NCBI RefSeq assembly: GCF_004335085.1
Contig: NZ_RQRS01000026.1
Coordinates: forward strand, 1-64,000
Length of the DNA stretch: 64,000 nt
Source: Pedobacter nototheniae
Lineage (GTDB): Bacteria > Bacteroidota > Bacteroidia > Sphingobacteriales > Sphingobacteriaceae
Direction: 5' to 3'
A program made the position numbers and the translations under genes. Shown piece after piece: positions 26,349-36,248 of the stretch. Position 1 is the stretch's first letter, and each line of letters opens with the position of its first letter. The notes beneath the pieces are model-generated. The model was not told the origin of the DNA and made no database searches. It saw nothing but the letters and a program-made list of their open reading frames with translations.

Positions 26349-27083
26349 TTAAGAAAACCGTTTTGTTACTTGTTCCCAATTAACAACGTTCCAAAATGCA
26401 GCAATATAATCATTGCGTTTATTTTGATATTTTAGATAATAAGCATGTTCCCATACATCAATTGCCAAAAGTGGTGTACCTTTTACAGCGGCATTATCCA
26501 TTAAAGGGTTATCTTGATTTGATGTACCAATGATTTTTAGCTTTCCTTTATCAGAAATTAACCAAGCCCAACCAGAGCCAAATTGCCCTAGCGCCGCCTT
26601 TGTAAATTCAGCTTTAAACGCATCTATAGAGCCAAAGGTACTTTCAATTGCCGTTTTTAGTTTTCCTTGAGGAAGACCCGAAGGTGTAGGTTTCATGGAT
26701 GCCCAGAAAAAATTATGATTCCATGCTCCGCCTGCATTGTTTCTTGCCTTTGCCGACATGCCCGACACATGCGCAAAAAAATCTACAGCATTTTTATAAT
26801 TTAAGTTTTCTGCCTTAATGGCTTCATTTATATTTTTAATATATGTTGCGTGGTGTTTGGTGTAATGAATTTCCATTGTCATTGCATCAATATAAGGCTC
26901 TAATGCCGCATACGAATATGGCAAAGGATCTTGAGCAAAAATAAATGCTTCTTTGTTTTTATCTCCGCTATCAACTTCGGTGGCAAATGCACTTAGTGGC
27001 AAGCCGCCGATACTACCTAAAGTTATTGCGCCTGCAGCAGTTAGGGTTAATCCTATAAATTTTCTTCTTTCAATTGGTTCCAT
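26349..27083 (-). CDS. Exported Fe/Mn superoxide dismutase
   Basis: I start it at the ATG at 27083 (MEPIERRKFIGLTLTAAGA), giving 244 residues; the longer frame from 27218 reads through the preceding terminator and is not credible. Residues 1-35 form a twin-arginine signal (ERRKFIGLTL...LSAFA). The enzyme follows from about 45 with metal ligands H73, H123, D209 and H213, in the contexts EIHYTKHH, WNHNFFW and DVWEHAYY. It converts superoxide to oxygen and hydrogen peroxide, here outside the cytoplasm. Whether Fe or Mn is used cannot be told. It has its own terminator and follows the surface-uptake operon. Confidence 0.95.
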   Translation of the reverse strand: MEPIERRKFIGLTLTAAGAITLGSIGGLPLSAFATEVDSGDKNKEAFIFAQDPLPYSYAALEPYIDAMTMEIHYTKHHATYIKNINEAIKAENLNYKNAVDFFAHVSGMSAKARNNAGGAWNHNFFWASMKPTPSGLPQGKLKTAIESTFGSIDAFKAEFTKAALGQFGSGWAWLISDKGKLKIIGTSNQDNPLMDNAAVKGTPLLAIDVWEHAYYLKYQNKRNDYIAAFWNVVNWEQVTKRFS

Positions 27084-27183
27084 AATATATGTTCCATTAA
27101 ATAAACTGGATGAAAATGCTTTATAATTAAAGATACAAACAAATGAGGTTTTTAGTTTTCGCAATTTATTTAATGACAAAAAA

Positions 27184-27210
27184 CCCAGGAAGCGCAATTG
27201 GCTCCCCGGG
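27184..27210 (-). terminator. Terminator of the fasciclin/TonB operon
   Basis: CCCAGGAAGC (27184-27193) pairs with GCTCCCCGGG (27201-27210) with two weak positions and a 7-base loop, and runs on the minus strand into TTT. It is 17 bases past the stop of the IPT/NHL gene, closing the operon before the dismutase gene. Confidence 0.65.
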
Positions 27211-27226
27211 CTACCCAATAAAAAAA

Positions 27227-29395
27227 CTATTTCAAAAAGATCTTTCTAATGGCTTTATTCTCTGCATCTAAAACATAAATAGTTCCATCTTTATCAACTG
27301 CCATATCCTCCATTGATCCTATTTTTGCTTCATTAAATGAACCATTTGCATATCCGTAAGATAATTTAAGTAAAGTAGAAACCTTTCTACTGTTGATATC
27401 AATTTCTCTGATGGCATAATTAAACCTATCTCCTGCAATTAATTTGCCTGTGCCATATAAAAATAAACCTCCAGAAATACTATTAAAAGCTGCTTGAGTT
27501 CCAATTCCATCATTATATGCGCCATCAGAGCTTCCAACAAAATAGCCTGTATTTACGCCGTCTGTGCCAATACGAGAAATAGCGTTATTGCTACTCGAAC
27601 CAGAATCTACATAATAAAGATTTCCGGCGGCATCTACAGCACTATGCGCAATTGGCCAAAAAGGACCTACCACTTTTGAAAAAGCACCAGCAGTATTTAC
27701 TTTATTCATACCTGCGTAAGCGCTAACAATATTTACCAAAAGGTTTCCAGCGTTATCAAACGTCATTAAACCTGGTGCAAAGCCCGAGGCATATACCGTA
27801 TTCTGCCCAGTTGGAGTAATTTTTCTAATTTGGTTTCGACCGATGTCAGATACATAAATGTTATTCTGCTTATCGAGAATGATTCCGTAAGGGGTATCAA
27901 AAATTATATCGGCACCATTTGCCTGTAACGTACTAACCGTACCGCTAGCGGTAATCTTTTTCACCACATTGTTAGATCTATCCGTTACGTAAATATTCCC
28001 GTTGTTATCAATAGCTATTCCTGCCATAAAACGACCAAAAGTGTTGCTATTTGGTCCGCCAGCTAACGTTTCTACTCCTGCCCTTCTAAATTGCTGTGGT
28101 GCAATGGCTTCCTGAGTGCCAACCATAACTTTTAAATCGCCTGTGGTTAATCCCGTTGGTGCATCCAACACCAAGCTATTTTCTGTCGCTGTTTTTACAT
28201 TAGCCAATACGCCATTAAAATAAACTTTATTATTTGCCGCAATAGTACTAAAGCCCGAACCTTTAATAGTAACAGTTGTGCCAGCCAAACCATTATCAGG
28301 ACTAACTGAAGCAATACCTAAAGTTTGATCTTTAAATTGCGGTCCATCAACAGCCTGGTCGTTTACAATTACTCTTACAACTCCGCTGCCCGTACCGCCT
28401 GGAATTACAAGTTTTAATTCACTTTCAGTAGCGGATTGAATTGGAACTGAAACACCATTTATAAAAACCTTATTTTCATCTAATACAGTACTAAACAAAG
28501 CACCTGAAATGGTCATTTGTATATCTTTTGGTCCGCTGAGCGGGCTAACAAACTGAATAGTTGGTGGTGCAACTACAGTAAATATGGGTCCGGTTGTTTT
28601 TTGTCCGTTTATATTTACCGATAAGGGGCCCGTTTTAACACCATCAGGCACAAGTACAATCAGTTGTTCTGTTGTGGCTTCTAAAACAGTGGCTGATGTT
28701 CCGTTAAAATCGACAATATTATCTGCTGCCAACTCTTCAAAGCCTATACCCTTAATGGTTACTTTTGTGTTTTTGCCGCCACTTAAAGGTTTAATTGAGC
28801 TAATGGACTGATAGGTAAAATTCTGCCCTTTAGCTTCCTTTCCGTTAACTTTTACCATTATTGGACCAAAGCCGGCATCCGCAGGAACTTCTGCAACAAT
28901 TAAATTATCGGATACGCTTACAACCAAAGCGGCTTTACCATTAATAAAAACCGTAGCCGGACTGGTGGTACTGCTAAAGCCGGCGCCTGTAATTCTAATT
29001 TGAGAACCAGCTGGACCATTTGCTGGCAATACCGCTGTAATCGTTAAATCCTGATAGGTGTAGGCACCAATATTAAAACTTTGCGCATCATATTTTAAGG
29101 CAAGTGCTCCTGTTGTTCCACCTTCGGGCATCCGAATAACTACGGCTTCGGTAGTGGCACTGATAACTTCAGCTGTTTTACCCGAAATGGTGGCAGAATA
29201 TTTACTAAGATCTGTACCAAACCCTTTGCCGGTAATGGTAACCAGCGTACCTGCATTACCACTATTTGGGTAATAGCTTTCTATTTTAAATGCTACCGCT
29301 ACAGATTCAGTTTTATCTTTTTTGCAGGCACCGATGATGAGCATAAAAAATAGCATCAATCCGATACTTAAATTCCACTTATGTTTAATAATCAT
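27227..29395 (-). CDS. Surface lipoprotein with IPT/TIG domains and NHL repeats
   Basis: The 722-residue product has a lipoprotein signal (LMLFFMLIIGACKKDK). Five IPT/TIG beta-sandwich domains follow (about 35-430), each with the motif YPNSGNAGTLVTITGKGF or a variant such as SPLSGPKDIQMTISG and SPDNGLAGTTVTIKGSGF. The C-terminal half (about 440-722) is an NHL-type propeller with repeated GIAIDNNGNIYVTDRSNNVVKKI units. Such lipoproteins often bind glycans at the cell surface next to TonB receptors. It is the last gene of the operon, 17 bases after the Oar-like receptor, and is followed by a terminator. Confidence 0.88.
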   Translation of the reverse strand: MIIKHKWNLSIGLMLFFMLIIGACKKDKTESVAVAFKIESYYPNSGNAGTLVTITGKGFGTDLSKYSATISGKTAEVISATTEAVVIRMPEGGTTGALALKYDAQSFNIGAYTYQDLTITAVLPANGPAGSQIRITGAGFSSTTSPATVFINGKAALVVSVSDNLIVAEVPADAGFGPIMVKVNGKEAKGQNFTYQSISSIKPLSGGKNTKVTIKGIGFEELAADNIVDFNGTSATVLEATTEQLIVLVPDGVKTGPLSVNINGQKTTGPIFTVVAPPTIQFVSPLSGPKDIQMTISGALFSTVLDENKVFINGVSVPIQSATESELKLVIPGGTGSGVVRVIVNDQAVDGPQFKDQTLGIASVSPDNGLAGTTVTIKGSGFSTIAANNKVYFNGVLANVKTATENSLVLDAPTGLTTGDLKVMVGTQEAIAPQQFRRAGVETLAGGPNSNTFGRFMAGIAIDNNGNIYVTDRSNNVVKKITASGTVSTLQANGADIIFDTPYGIILDKQNNIYVSDIGRNQIRKITPTGQNTVYASGFAPGLMTFDNAGNLLVNIVSAYAGMNKVNTAGAFSKVVGPFWPIAHSAVDAAGNLYYVDSGSSSNNAISRIGTDGVNTGYFVGSSDGAYNDGIGTQAAFNSISGGLFLYGTGKLIAGDRFNYAIREIDINSRKVSTLLKLSYGYANGSFNEAKIGSMEDMAVDKDGTIYVLDAENKAIRKIFLK

Positions 29396-29412
29396 TTGAT
29401 TTAATTTTTATG

Positions 29413-32400
29413 TTAAAAGCTATATCTTAAGCCCAGTTGCATTTGCGTTCTTGAACCGAAATAATCAATACTATATGGCTGGCCAGGGTTGCTGAAGGTA
29501 AATACAGGATAATTACCTGCATTTTGCTGTGGTGGAAACAATGTTGGCGTTAAACCCACACTGCTTGTTGAGTTAAATGTGTTTGGAGAGAAATACTGTA
29601 TGCCCCAAGTTTTATTAATCAAATTGGTTAAATTTATAATATCTACATTTAAACTTAACGATTGCGATTTAGCACTATTTACAAAAAGTTCATGCGCCAG
29701 GTGTAAATCTGCTTGTATATTCCATGGAGTACGCCCTTTATTACGCTCGGTAAAATTACCTCTTCTACTGCTTAAATACTCGTTTCCATCAATAAACTGG
29801 TTAAATGCTGCAGCTTGCTGTTCAGCGGTTTGCGTTGGCAGATCTTTAAAAAAACGAATGGCTTCTTCGCGTTGCGGAATATAAGCCAAACTTACTTGCT
29901 GCGATAAGCCTTGAATACTGCTGTTTACAATACCGTAACTAAACGGGCTGCCTGATTGTGCACTGAAGAATAAACTTGCGGTAGTTCTACCTGCCTTTTT
30001 CCACTCGTGGTTAAAGCTAATACTGGATACAATACGGTGGCGAGTATCGAAATTACTGTAGCTTAACGCTGGATTATTTGGTACCAAAGCTTGGTTTAAC
30101 TGCCAATTACTTTCCATTGAATTACGCACACCGTTACTTAAATCTTTTGATTCTCCATAGGTATACGAAGCACTGATATTTAAAGCCTTAACAAATGTTT
30201 TAGCAATTGATCCGGTTAGGCTATAACGATAGCCCTGGCTGGTATTGCTTAACAGATATATGTTAGAAAAACGAGGATCAACTGTTCCACTGTAAACTGG
30301 TTGTTGTTTTTCTTTGTCGTAACCGTAATAAAGTGGGTTATCTTTAGTATTTAGTTGCTGAAACAATACATCCTTTAAGCTTTTGGTATACATGCCTTCT
30401 GCAGTAAAGCGCCAATCGCCTTCTGTTTCGTAATCTATTCCTAAGCTGCCACGAAAAACCTGGGGCATTACAAAGCCATTATCAACCAAATCTATTTGTG
30501 TGCGCCCGCTATTTGGATTGTTAATTACGGCACCGTTTTGCTCAATAAAATTACCAATACCGTTAGGGCTTGGCTTAATGGCATCGCTACCTGCCGCAAA
30601 AGGCTGTTGGTCTGCTCTTTGATCAAAAGCACCAAAGTTATTTCCTGTATTGTAATAAGCGTAGGCTAACCATGCAAAGGGAATCCGGCCGGTAAATAAC
30701 CCTGCACCACCCCTTACAATTAGTTTCTGATTGCCCAATGCATCATACCTGAAACCTAAACGTGGCGATAACTGAATTTTATTTAAAAACTTATTTTCTA
30801 TCCTGTTTAGTGGTGTGTAAGTATAAGTATTACCAAAATTAGGATCGGCCATAATATCACGCACTTTATCACTCAGTTGTGGCATGGTTGGTAAATTCAC
30901 TAAATCGGCTCGTAAACCTGGAGTAATACGCAGCTTATCACTAATTCTAATTTCATCCTGTAGGTATAAGCTGTACATGTTTACATTAAAATCGGCAGCA
31001 GGATTAGCCAATAAATAATCTCGGCTGTTATTGGTGTAATTGTAGCTGCCCCTAACACGATAAGGATTATTGCTTATAAAATCTTCAATACTTTGATAAT
31101 CTACACGACCATTCCAAGCGTTAACAAAGCCATATTGTATATTATAAAGCTCATTATGAGTACCTATTAAAAACTTATGTCGGCCCTTTGTCCAATTTAA
31201 GTTTGCGGTAAATTCCCATGTTTTTTGCTTCATATTAAAAATACTCGCTTCTCTATCTGTTCCTAAATAAATGGTTGTACCGGGTGTACGCCCCATAATT
31301 TGAACCTGTGGTAAAGTGGGATCGCTTAAAGGATCACGGCTGTCGCTTACATGAGTAAAGCCTACCAATAAATTACCCGAAAGCTCATTATTAAAACGGC
31401 TCTTTAATTCAGCTACAGTGCTGGTTTGATTATTTTCTTGCTGAAAAGCCATGCTGCTGAAACGGAAATCCTGTTGATCTCGATCCATGTGTGTGGCTTT
31501 ACTAAAAATGGTATTATTTCTAATTGCCAGTTGATGTTTATCATTGATGTTCCAATCTAGGCGGTTAAAAAACTTTTGTGATTTACTCCAGTTGGTATAA
31601 ACACCTGCTGTACCAGCATCAAAAGTATTACCATAGCGGGTTTTTACAGCATTGCTAATTAAATCCGCATCGGCTATGCTAAGAATATGACTTGTTTCTT
31701 TTGTACCTACAAATAATTGTGTAGGATCTTGACGGTGGGTAATCTCTTCATTACTAAAAAAGAACAGTTTGTTTTTAATAATCGGGAAACCTATGCGGAA
31801 ACCTGCTTGATAATCCTGAAAATCATTATTCATTTTACCAAGGCTACCAATGCGATCATTGCCTGTAATGGATGCATTGCGCCCAAAACCATAAACAGAG
31901 CCACTTACTTTATTGGTACCACTTCGGGTTACGGCATTTACCGAGCCTCCTGTAAAGTTCCCTATTTTAACATCAAACGGAGCCAGATAAACCTGCATAT
32001 CTTCGATGGCATCTAAAGAAACGGGGTTGGTTCTGGTGCTACTGCCATTCATGCCCGATGTACCTGTTTGACCGCCTAGCGAGGGACTAAAACCTATGGC
32101 ATCGTTATTTACCGCACCATCAATGGTTACGTTGTTGTAACGAAAGTTGGTACCACCAAAACTATTATCACGGCTTCCTTGAGGTGTTAAACGGGTAATA
32201 TCTGTAATGCTGCGATTAATGGTTGGCATGTTTTTAACCTGCTCGGCACTAATATTTTTGCCTGTTCCATAATTATCAGCTTTTTGTTTTGGTTTACTTC
32301 TGCCTGATACCACTACTGTGCTAAGCTCTTGTGCATCCTCTTGCAGCACAAAATTTACCTGCTGACTGCCACCTAAACGAACGGAAATATCATTAAGTAT

Positions 32401-32727
32401 TTCGGTTTTAAGTCCCATTGTAGAAACAGTTAAGGTATAAGGAGCGCCGATTCTTAAATTATTTAAAAAGTAGCGGCCATCTTTATCTGCAGAAATTGCA
32501 TAGCGGGTACCCGATGGAGTATGAACTGCTACAACTGTTGCACCAGGAATTGCCACGCCCTTTGCATCTTTAACTTGGCCCGTTAATGAGCCGCTTGTTT
32601 CTTGCGCTATACCGTAAAAAGAAGTTAGTATTAAAGCGCATATTACAATAATTTTAACCCCTACTTTATGCAGCTGCGCTAATACACTGTGCAAAAAGAC
32701 GGGTGTTGAATATATAATTTTCTTCAT
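29413..32727 (-). CDS. Oar-like TonB-dependent receptor
   Basis: The 1104-residue product starts with a signal helix (about 23-41, VIVICALILTSFYGIAQ-like) and a CarboxypepD_reg domain (about 45-130; LTGQVKDAKGVAIPGATVVAVH). A plug with the Oar signature follows (TINRSITDITRLTPQGSRDN, FGGTNFRYNNVTIDGAVNND, FTGGSVNAVTRSGTN), then a large barrel ending MQLGLRYSF. Oar-type receptors carry proteins or large ligands rather than classic siderophores. It follows three fasciclin genes (33 bases after the last) and precedes the IPT/NHL lipoprotein, so these probably form one surface complex. Confidence 0.92.
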   Translation of the reverse strand: MKKIIYSTPVFLHSVLAQLHKVGVKIIVICALILTSFYGIAQETSGSLTGQVKDAKGVAIPGATVVAVHTPSGTRYAISADKDGRYFLNNLRIGAPYTLTVSTMGLKTEILNDISVRLGGSQQVNFVLQEDAQELSTVVVSGRSKPKQKADNYGTGKNISAEQVKNMPTINRSITDITRLTPQGSRDNSFGGTNFRYNNVTIDGAVNNDAIGFSPSLGGQTGTSGMNGSSTRTNPVSLDAIEDMQVYLAPFDVKIGNFTGGSVNAVTRSGTNKVSGSVYGFGRNASITGNDRIGSLGKMNNDFQDYQAGFRIGFPIIKNKLFFFSNEEITHRQDPTQLFVGTKETSHILSIADADLISNAVKTRYGNTFDAGTAGVYTNWSKSQKFFNRLDWNINDKHQLAIRNNTIFSKATHMDRDQQDFRFSSMAFQQENNQTSTVAELKSRFNNELSGNLLVGFTHVSDSRDPLSDPTLPQVQIMGRTPGTTIYLGTDREASIFNMKQKTWEFTANLNWTKGRHKFLIGTHNELYNIQYGFVNAWNGRVDYQSIEDFISNNPYRVRGSYNYTNNSRDYLLANPAADFNVNMYSLYLQDEIRISDKLRITPGLRADLVNLPTMPQLSDKVRDIMADPNFGNTYTYTPLNRIENKFLNKIQLSPRLGFRYDALGNQKLIVRGGAGLFTGRIPFAWLAYAYYNTGNNFGAFDQRADQQPFAAGSDAIKPSPNGIGNFIEQNGAVINNPNSGRTQIDLVDNGFVMPQVFRGSLGIDYETEGDWRFTAEGMYTKSLKDVLFQQLNTKDNPLYYGYDKEKQQPVYSGTVDPRFSNIYLLSNTSQGYRYSLTGSIAKTFVKALNISASYTYGESKDLSNGVRNSMESNWQLNQALVPNNPALSYSNFDTRHRIVSSISFNHEWKKAGRTTASLFFSAQSGSPFSYGIVNSSIQGLSQQVSLAYIPQREEAIRFFKDLPTQTAEQQAAAFNQFIDGNEYLSSRRGNFTERNKGRTPWNIQADLHLAHELFVNSAKSQSLSLNVDIINLTNLINKTWGIQYFSPNTFNSTSSVGLTPTLFPPQQNAGNYPVFTFSNPGQPYSIDYFGSRTQMQLGLRYSF

Positions 32728-32760
32728 CAGTTTAATTTTAATTATTTGCGATTTAGCTTC

Positions 32761-33768
32761 TTATTGAGTAATTCGCAAAGCAGCATCTATAATGTGTAAT
32801 ACACCATTACCCGCCAGGATATCTTGTTTAACTAATTTTACATTTGTTGTATTTCCAATTCCCTTTAACGTTATTCCATTAAAACTCCCGGGTGCGCTGG
32901 GGTCTGGTGTTAGCGTTATGGAAACCGAATTACCATCGAGCATGGCCTGGCGGCTGGTGTTTGTAGATCCCGTACTTAAGATATAATCATAAATAAAGCG
33001 TCTATCTTTCACAATGTGATAGTTTACTAAACGCTTTAACACATCTTTATCAGTATTATTAATTTGCTCTAAACTCGTGTAGCCCATCGCTTGCATTGCT
33101 TGGTTATTAGGTGCAAAAATGGTGTAAGGTCCTGTTTCATTTACCGTTTGCAATAGGCCCGAATTTTTTAAAGCTTGTGTAAACAGTGTGATACTGGATT
33201 CTGCTGAGACTGCATCGCTCAGTAAATCGTGCAAATATGGGGTTAGCAAACGATCAATTACCTGAATTAATCCGTTTGATGCCGGGATGTTCTGCGATAT
33301 AATTCGTGAGCCATTTATTGTTAATACGGTATCTTTTCCCTTTATCCAATGTGTTGCGTATAATTTACCACCACGAGAGCGGATTTCCTGATTAAACAGG
33401 AAAGGCAATTTATTAAGTTCATATTTCCCATCAAGCGTATGGTAATAAGCAATACGAGAAATGATGGTTGGGTTCGCCGTTAAAACGCTAACTGGGTTGG
33501 GATAACCTGCCTTATTAAAAGCCTCATCAGAAGGCACTAAAGCTGTATATGGCCCGGTTCCATCTTGCAAATCTTTATCCAAACCACTTCGTTTTAAAGC
33601 GGCGCTAAAAGCAGAAAGATTAAAGTTATCGGTTATAACAAGGTTAATTTTATTGTTATCGTAATTGCTTAGCTTATTATCATCTTTACTACACCCGGCA
33701 CCCAAAATGGCTACCAGCAATAAAGAAAATAAGCTGTTCTTTTTATATAGATTAATTTGCTGTGCCAT
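32761..33768 (-). CDS. Lipoprotein with two fasciclin (FAS1) domains
   Basis: The 335-residue product has a lipoprotein signal (LLLVAILGAGCSKDD, Cys at 26). The first FAS1 domain (about 45-185) contains GPYTALVPSDEAFNKAGY (H1-like) and NGLIQVIDRLLTP (H2-like). The second (about 190-335) contains GPYTIFAPNNQAMQAMGY and NGVLHIIDAALRI. These domains mediate adhesion or protein contacts on the outside of the cell. It follows the second fasciclin gene by 3 bases. Confidence 0.92.
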   Translation of the reverse strand: MAQQINLYKKNSLFSLLLVAILGAGCSKDDNKLSNYDNNKINLVITDNFNLSAFSAALKRSGLDKDLQDGTGPYTALVPSDEAFNKAGYPNPVSVLTANPTIISRIAYYHTLDGKYELNKLPFLFNQEIRSRGGKLYATHWIKGKDTVLTINGSRIISQNIPASNGLIQVIDRLLTPYLHDLLSDAVSAESSITLFTQALKNSGLLQTVNETGPYTIFAPNNQAMQAMGYTSLEQINNTDKDVLKRLVNYHIVKDRRFIYDYILSTGSTNTSRQAMLDGNSVSITLTPDPSAPGSFNGITLKGIGNTTNVKLVKQDILAGNGVLHIIDAALRITQ

Positions 33769-33771
33769 GTT

Positions 33772-35109
33772 TTATTTTAATTTAAATCCTTTAGGAAAAA
33801 GCAATCTATCTACCACGTGTATGGGCCCATTTAAGGTATTAATATCACCATCTATAACTGTAGCAGCTGGAAACTCGGAGCCTTTAACCTTTAATTGAGA
33901 CGTATTATTGTTTACAGAAAATTCTAAAGGCATTTTATAAGCATACTCTAGGGTTACGTTTCCGCCGGCATTTACCAGGTAATTATTAAGTGCAGGATTT
34001 AAAACGTTGCTGTAAAAAACTGTTGCATTATTAATAGCTTTATCTCCGTTGGGAGAAGCAGGTTGAACAATTCTACCCCAGTTGCGGTGGTAATTATATA
34101 CGGTATCCATAGGGTAGCCGCCTGCTGCCTGATAAATACCATCATCAAAAAAAACAGTGGAGGCACTGCGTTTATTAAACTCTACTACATCAGCAGCGGT
34201 TTGAAAGCCTGCTTTATGGAAAGCTTCATCCGTTGGAGCAAATAATGTAGATACCGTTATGTTTGGCCCAATGTAGCCCTGATATATCGGCGGATTAATT
34301 CCCCAATCTTTTTTGTAAAACAGACGTCTGGAAGCATAATCTCTCATTATATCCTCATCCTCTATTACTACGCCAAATAAGGCTTCAATATCGGCACTAA
34401 TTTTAGTCAGAAACATTTCGTCTGTTAAGCGCTGCGACTCGATGAATATGGTAAATCTGCCATCAGCTTTTAAAGCCTCAAGTATAGTCTTATCTGGTTT
34501 TTGAATGGTTTTTTCTATCAAGTAAACGCCACCATTTGTTGCTGGCAAATAATTAGCTTTACCTACATTTTTACCGTTCATTAAAAGGTCATCACCTTTT
34601 AGGGCTACATAATGTTTGTAATAATAATCATCATAACCTGTTGTACCCTGAGCATTACCTTCATAATATGGCAAATATAAACCTAGGTGTGTTAGCAGTG
34701 TTTTAACAATAAAATTATCGTTTCTTAGCTTCAGTTCTTCTTTAGTAATATAACCTATAGTGGTGTAAAACATCATTAAGCTATCAAGCTCGGCAACAGG
34801 CATTTGGTTTATTACACTTGCTGTTAATCCCGCAGCTTGCATAGCGGCATCATTAGGTGCAAAAACCGTGAATACAAGCTTATTACTATTTTGTTTAAGT
34901 ACATTTTTGATGTTGCTTTTTTGCCATGCGGTGTAATAGAGTTTTGCTGGCGATGCAGCCAATAATTCATCTACAGTTTGTGTGGCATTATTTTGAAAAG
35001 GAATCTGAGCACCTTCCGGATCAGGCAAAAATTCTGTTTTAGAGCAAGCACTTAATAAAAACATACTTACCAACAGCATTGCCGAACCTAGTTTTTTTAA
35101 ATTTCTCAT
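33772..35109 (-). CDS. Fasciclin-domain lipoprotein, second of three
   Basis: The 445-residue product has a lipoprotein signal (MLLVSMFLLSACSKTE, Cys near 22). The first FAS1 domain (about 45-205) includes VFTVFAPNDAAMQAAGL and NGGVYLIEKTI. The second (about 210-445) is longer than usual, with an insert, and includes VSTLFAPTDEAFHKAGF and GPIHVVDRLLFP near the end. The insert is rich in Tyr and Asn. It sits 16 bases after the first fasciclin gene. It is clearly related in layout to its neighbours but much diverged from them. Confidence 0.9.
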   Translation of the reverse strand: MRNLKKLGSAMLLVSMFLLSACSKTEFLPDPEGAQIPFQNNATQTVDELLAASPAKLYYTAWQKSNIKNVLKQNSNKLVFTVFAPNDAAMQAAGLTASVINQMPVAELDSLMMFYTTIGYITKEELKLRNDNFIVKTLLTHLGLYLPYYEGNAQGTTGYDDYYYKHYVALKGDDLLMNGKNVGKANYLPATNGGVYLIEKTIQKPDKTILEALKADGRFTIFIESQRLTDEMFLTKISADIEALFGVVIEDEDIMRDYASRRLFYKKDWGINPPIYQGYIGPNITVSTLFAPTDEAFHKAGFQTAADVVEFNKRSASTVFFDDGIYQAAGGYPMDTVYNYHRNWGRIVQPASPNGDKAINNATVFYSNVLNPALNNYLVNAGGNVTLEYAYKMPLEFSVNNNTSQLKVKGSEFPAATVIDGDINTLNGPIHVVDRLLFPKGFKLK

Positions 35110-35125
35110 ATTTATTTATGATATA

Positions 35126-36235
35126 TTATTTCTTAATTGCTTGATCTGGGGTAACCAATCCATCAATTAAATGATGAATTACCCCATTACTGCATACATT
35201 ATCATTTTTGGCTGGTAAATCGCTTGTTACGGTTTTCACAATAACATCGCTAAAAGATGATCCGGTGCGAAGGGTAAGACCATAATAACTTGTGCTAACA
35301 TTTGCCCTGTAACTCCCAAAATTCATATAGTAATTGCTGTTGTGTAGATAGTAGTTATAAGCCCCATTGGCATTGATAATGGCAAATGCTTCCGAATCTG
35401 AAATAAAGAAATGCCTATCATACAAAAGGTAAGCGCCAAAAAGTAAATCGCCGATGTATTTACTTGGATCCATAGCGTTTAAAGATGCTTCGGTAATGCC
35501 TACATTTTCTAACGCCGTATTATTCGGTGCAAAAATTGTAAATTGTGCATTTGTATTGAGCTGATCCCATAGGTTAAACTTTTTTAAGCCTTTTACAAAA
35601 ACGCTGTAATCTGCATGTTCAGCTAACCATTGCTGCGTAGTTTTTTTAAAATTAGGCTTCATTACCCCATATAAAAGGTGTAAAATGCCATTGGCTAAAA
35701 CCACATCCTTACGGTTAACTTTTATACCACTAAAATAAAGGTCGTTTTCAGGATTTGGATTATTGGGATAGTTTGATGCTAGTGTAGCATAAAGTTCAGT
35801 TCCTTCTAAAGTAGCATAACGCACATCAACACCGTTATTTGGAATATCGCTTAACCTTAATTTGCGGGGCAAAACATGGTAACCAATTACTTTTCTAAGG
35901 CTATCTACATTCATTTTATCGAAATCTGCTGCATTAAAAATGCCCAGTGCATTAAAAGCCGCATCTGATGGGGCTAGAATGGTAAAAGGGCCTTCGCCAT
36001 TTAATTTATCTACATAACCCACCTTTTTAAGTGCTGCATAAAATAAATTCATTTCATAATTATTCTTTATGAAATCACTTGCCGGGCGGAGGTTCTCATT
36101 GGGTAAGGGCACCGATAAGTCATCGTGCTTACAACCAGCAAAAAACAGAAATTGTAAAGCCATTGCCCATACAAAAAGTGCCCTACCCTTTAGCAAAACT
36201 GTATTGTTATGATTGAAATTGTTTAGTTTTTTCAT
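35126..36235 (-). CDS. Fasciclin-domain lipoprotein, first of three
   Basis: I start it at 36235 (MKKLNNFNHNNTVLLKGRAL); 36244 is also possible, while 36268 would overlap the previous gene by 20 bases. The product, about 369 residues, has a lipoprotein signal ending FLFFAGCKHDD. The first FAS1 domain (about 45-205) has GPFTILAPSDAAFNALGIF and ANGILHLLYGVMKP. The second (about 210-365) has AQFTIFAPNNTALENVGI and NGVIHHLIDGLVTP. With the next two genes it forms a run of three fasciclin lipoproteins between two TonB receptors. Confidence 0.88.
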   Translation of the reverse strand: MKKLNNFNHNNTVLLKGRALFVWAMALQFLFFAGCKHDDLSVPLPNENLRPASDFIKNNYEMNLFYAALKKVGYVDKLNGEGPFTILAPSDAAFNALGIFNAADFDKMNVDSLRKVIGYHVLPRKLRLSDIPNNGVDVRYATLEGTELYATLASNYPNNPNPENDLYFSGIKVNRKDVVLANGILHLLYGVMKPNFKKTTQQWLAEHADYSVFVKGLKKFNLWDQLNTNAQFTIFAPNNTALENVGITEASLNAMDPSKYIGDLLFGAYLLYDRHFFISDSEAFAIINANGAYNYYLHNSNYYMNFGSYRANVSTSYYGLTLRTGSSFSDVIVKTVTSDLPAKNDNVCSNGVIHHLIDGLVTPDQAIKK

Positions 36236-36248
36236 TGAAATCATGTTT

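Noticed and set aside
27084..27218. A 45-residue N-terminal extension of the superoxide dismutase
   Set aside because: It would be translated from DNA that includes the terminator of the preceding operon, and the twin-arginine signal starts properly at 27083.
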